From: Clostridiales bacterium
GTDB lineage: Bacteria; Bacillota; Clostridia; UBA8921
Assembly (NCBI GenBank): GCA_003535395.1
Contig: DOHE01000152.1
Coordinates: forward strand, 1-16,721
Length of the DNA stretch: 16,721 nt
Direction: 5' to 3'
Part shown: positions 15,186 to 16,721 of the stretch, one piece after another
Layout of the letters: every line of letters starts with the position of its first letter
How positions within the stretch are numbered: the stretch's first letter is position 1
Made by a program: the position numbers and the translations under genes
Notes under the pieces: generated by a model
What the model saw: the letters and a program-made list of their open reading frames with translations, nothing else
Databases searched by the model: none
Told to the model about the DNA's origin: nothing

Positions 15186-15255
15186 TCTTGCCCTGCCCTA
15201 CCCTACCTTGCTTTGCCATGCCCTACCTTGCTCTGCCTTGCTTTACCCTATCCTG
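15186..15255. repeat. Degenerate pentanucleotide array, 14 units
   Basis: From 15186 the plus strand divides into 14 five-base units of the form CYYTR (CCCTG, CCCTA, CCTTG, CTTTG, CCATG, and so on) with strict 5-nt phasing and a first and last unit starting with T. The stop codon of the minus-strand diguanylate cyclase (15248-15250) is formed by a CCCTA unit. Because the period is five, copy-number changes here would alter where that gene ends. Confidence 0.85.
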
Positions 15256-16519
15256 CGGTTTCGATGCGATAGGTGTTTCTCCCCGCCGCCTTGGCCTTGC
15301 ACAGCGCAGCATCGGCCAGTACGAACAGGGAATTGGGACTTAAGCCCCGGGCCGGCCATATGACCGCCGCTCCTACGCTCACGGTTTGTATCTCCGGCCC
15401 GTCATCGCCGGTATCCCGTGGAATTTGCAGATTCTGAATACAGGATATAAGTCTTTGTGCAAAGATTGCTGCCCCATCCACATCTGTATCGGGAAGCAGG
15501 ATCACAAACTCATCCCCTCCATACCGGGAGGTGAGATCTGTTCTCCTCCTGGCGGCGGAACGCAGAGCCTGTCCGATGATTTTTAATATCTCGTCCCCTT
15601 TTTCCTGTCCGTGGACCAGGTTGACTTTCTCAAACTGATCCACATCCACAATCATAATAGTAACCGGCTCCCGGCTTCGCATGGACCGGGCCCACTCCCG
15701 GGCATACATGTCATCCAGTTTGCGCCGGTTCGCCAGTCCAGTAAGAAAATCGATTTCTGAGACTTTAAGCAGTTCATCGTTAAGCTGTTTGAGTTCATCA
15801 CTTTTTTTCTCCAGCATCAGGTTGTGTTCCATTATATGTTTTTCATTTTCCTCCAGCCGGATGTCCCGAAGCAGCAGATTGATGCGTGTGGAACCCAGAG
15901 CGCGGCGGATAAAGAAAATGACGGCGGCAAAAGAGGTGGTGTGATAGATATAGGTAAAAATATAATCATCGATTCCCGGATATACCGGCTTTACCAGATA
16001 AATCAGCGCCAGCGAAAATACTGCCTGCGTCAGTACGATGAGACTGAACAGCAATTTTTCTGATATGCGGAAAAAGACTGTCAGCGCAGCAATTCCCAGA
16101 AGATACGTGCTAAGGTCGATGATCCCCTGGCGCATCTGCAAAATCGTCATCCCCAGAACCGTCCACAGAGATGACAGAAACAGCACATAATCGCTGACCC
16201 CAGGCTTCTGCGTCTTGATCGCTTTCGATTTTTGTCTGCGCATGATGAAAGCGCAAATAAAAAGAAATATACTGAATGCGATATCCAGTCCGCCTAAGAT
16301 CCAGCGGATCCTGCCGGGTTTCAGGGTGCTCCAGGGGGAGAAGAAATGCCAAAGACCATAGATCAGCACAAGCAGAGACCCCATATATACCGCATAGCGT
16401 GCCCAGGACAGATATTCCTTGTAGAGCTCAAAATTCAGACGGCGCCTGTTTTCAGCGGAAATTTGTGGATGCATAAAAATTCGAAGTCCGCGGATAAACC
16501 TGATCAATGATCCCACCAT
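15248..16519 (-). CDS. Membrane-bound GGDEF diguanylate cyclase
   Basis: The 423-aa product should make cyclic di-GMP from two GTP. The N-terminal half holds about six membrane segments (roughly residues 41-60, 71-93, 111-127, 134-150, 155-176 and 190-205). A coiled-coil-like helix follows (216-255), then a full GGDEF domain. The domain has DFLTGLANRR (257-266), the metal-site region VDVDQFEKVN, and an intact GGDEF at 334-338 preceded by RRTD (325-328), which fits the RxxD product-inhibition site at the usual 5-residue distance. The membrane part is not a recognised sensor type. The ATG at 16519 is directly preceded by AAAGGG, which is too close for an ideal SD, so the start is uncertain; the ATG at 16474 is an alternative without an SD. 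It is convergent with the helicase operon. Its base composition is less GC-rich than the neighbours. Confidence 0.92.
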   Translation of the reverse strand: MVGSLIRFIRGLRIFMHPQISAENRRRLNFELYKEYLSWARYAVYMGSLLVLIYGLWHFFSPWSTLKPGRIRWILGGLDIAFSIFLFICAFIMRRQKSKAIKTQKPGVSDYVLFLSSLWTVLGMTILQMRQGIIDLSTYLLGIAALTVFFRISEKLLFSLIVLTQAVFSLALIYLVKPVYPGIDDYIFTYIYHTTSFAAVIFFIRRALGSTRINLLLRDIRLEENEKHIMEHNLMLEKKSDELKQLNDELLKVSEIDFLTGLANRRKLDDMYAREWARSMRSREPVTIMIVDVDQFEKVNLVHGQEKGDEILKIIGQALRSAARRRTDLTSRYGGDEFVILLPDTDVDGAAIFAQRLISCIQNLQIPRDTGDDGPEIQTVSVGAAVIWPARGLSPNSLFVLADAALCKAKAAGRNTYRIETAG

Positions 16520-16620
16520 CCCTTTACAAGATGCTTCCTGCCTATGGTTCTGCCGGGTATTTTTCTTGTGAAAAAATAAGCAAACTGCGATTACGCTGGA
16601 GCCATATATATGTACTTATT

Positions 16621-16649
16621 ATCATGCAGCATGTGTCGAATTTTGTCAA
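16621..16649 (-). promoter_or_regulatory. Candidate promoter of the diguanylate cyclase gene
   Basis: On the minus strand a consensus TTGACA (plus 16644-16649), a 17-bp spacer and CATGAT (plus 16621-16626, 4 of 6 matches to TATAAT) form a plausible sigma-A promoter, with a leader of about 100 nt before the start at 16519. The -35 is perfect and the -10 is weak. Confidence 0.4.
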
Positions 16650-16650
16650 T

Positions 16651-16713
16651 GAATCAATTGTGATTCTGCTGCAGCAGGATTCATTTGCGTACTCAAATTT
16701 GATTCTGCTGCAG
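16651..16713. repeat. Dyads and 14-bp direct repeat at right edge, probable regulatory region
   Basis: TGATTCTGCTGCAG is exact at 16661-16674 and 16700-16713. GAATCA-ATTG-TGATTC (16651-16666), the 12-bp palindrome CTGCTGCAGCAG (16666-16677) and the 10-bp palindrome TCAAATTTGA (16693-16702) overlap these copies. No coding frame is supported across 16520-16721. The layout suggests operator sites for a divergent gene beyond the window, or the end of a repeated element; the sequence does not decide between them. Confidence 0.55.
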
Positions 16714-16721
16714 AAAGTACC

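Noticed and set aside
15178..15191. GCAAG-GCGT-CTTGC hairpin as an intrinsic terminator
   Set aside because: The stem is only 5 bp, no T-tract follows on either strand, and it overlaps the start of the pentamer array.
15115..15255. CRISPR array
   Set aside because: The units are 16 bp and 5 bp with no spacers, and there are no cas genes.

Overview
The window reads as chromosomal DNA of a GC-rich gut-type Firmicute, most likely a member of the Clostridia close to Lachnospiraceae. The grounds are AGGAGG-type ribosome binding sites, frequent TTG starts, a cytoplasmic GH38 and GH51 glycosidase pair, a DUF6171-like zinc protein and a TerB-N/DUF2791/helicase operon. This placement is an inference from gene content and was not checked by any search. 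Coding density is high. No tRNA, rRNA, CRISPR array or transposase was seen.

Left part (1-7179, carbohydrate use). Three genes lie on the minus strand: an ArsR-type regulator with a large C-terminal domain (4085-4987), a CorA-type metal-ion transporter (2997-3989) and a GH38 alpha-mannosidase that runs off the left edge (1-2874). Divergent from the regulator are a GH51 alpha-L-arabinofuranosidase (5214-6698) and a small cysteine-rich protein (6703-7179). A perfect 7-2-7 palindrome sits between the divergent genes, inside the spacers of both candidate promoters. The regulator therefore probably controls abfA and itself.

Central part (7241-15133, DNA processing or stress). A near-consensus sigma-A promoter carries a GAAC-N4-GTTC box, the Gram-positive LexA (SOS) operator pattern, between and overlapping its -35 and -10 elements. 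It drives a tightly packed plus-strand operon: a TerB-N/TerB-C protein, a DUF2791 P-loop ATPase (BrxD-like), an Lhr/BrxHI-like superfamily 2 helicase, and a second diverged copy of that helicase. The first three junctions are 4-nt overlaps (TTGA, ATGA, ATGA). The second helicase is cut by one in-frame TAA exactly between its two RecA domains, and an SD-like sequence plus GTG follow at once. No BREX methylase, PglZ or other BREX core gene is present. An SOS-inducible TerB-ATPase-dual-helicase module is the most interesting system here.

Right part (15248-16721). A membrane-bound diguanylate cyclase on the minus strand converges on the helicase operon. The two genes end inside two unrelated short tandem-repeat arrays. 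The extreme right edge is an AT-richer intergenic stretch with dyads and a 14-bp direct repeat, probably a regulatory region for a gene outside the window.

A theme across the window is short, unrelated, in-frame tandem repeats in most of the genes: CorA, the DUF6171-like protein, TerB-N/C, DUF2791 and both helicases, plus a low-complexity tail in GH38 and arrays in the 15.1-15.26 kb gap. This suggests recurrent replication-slippage expansion in linkers.
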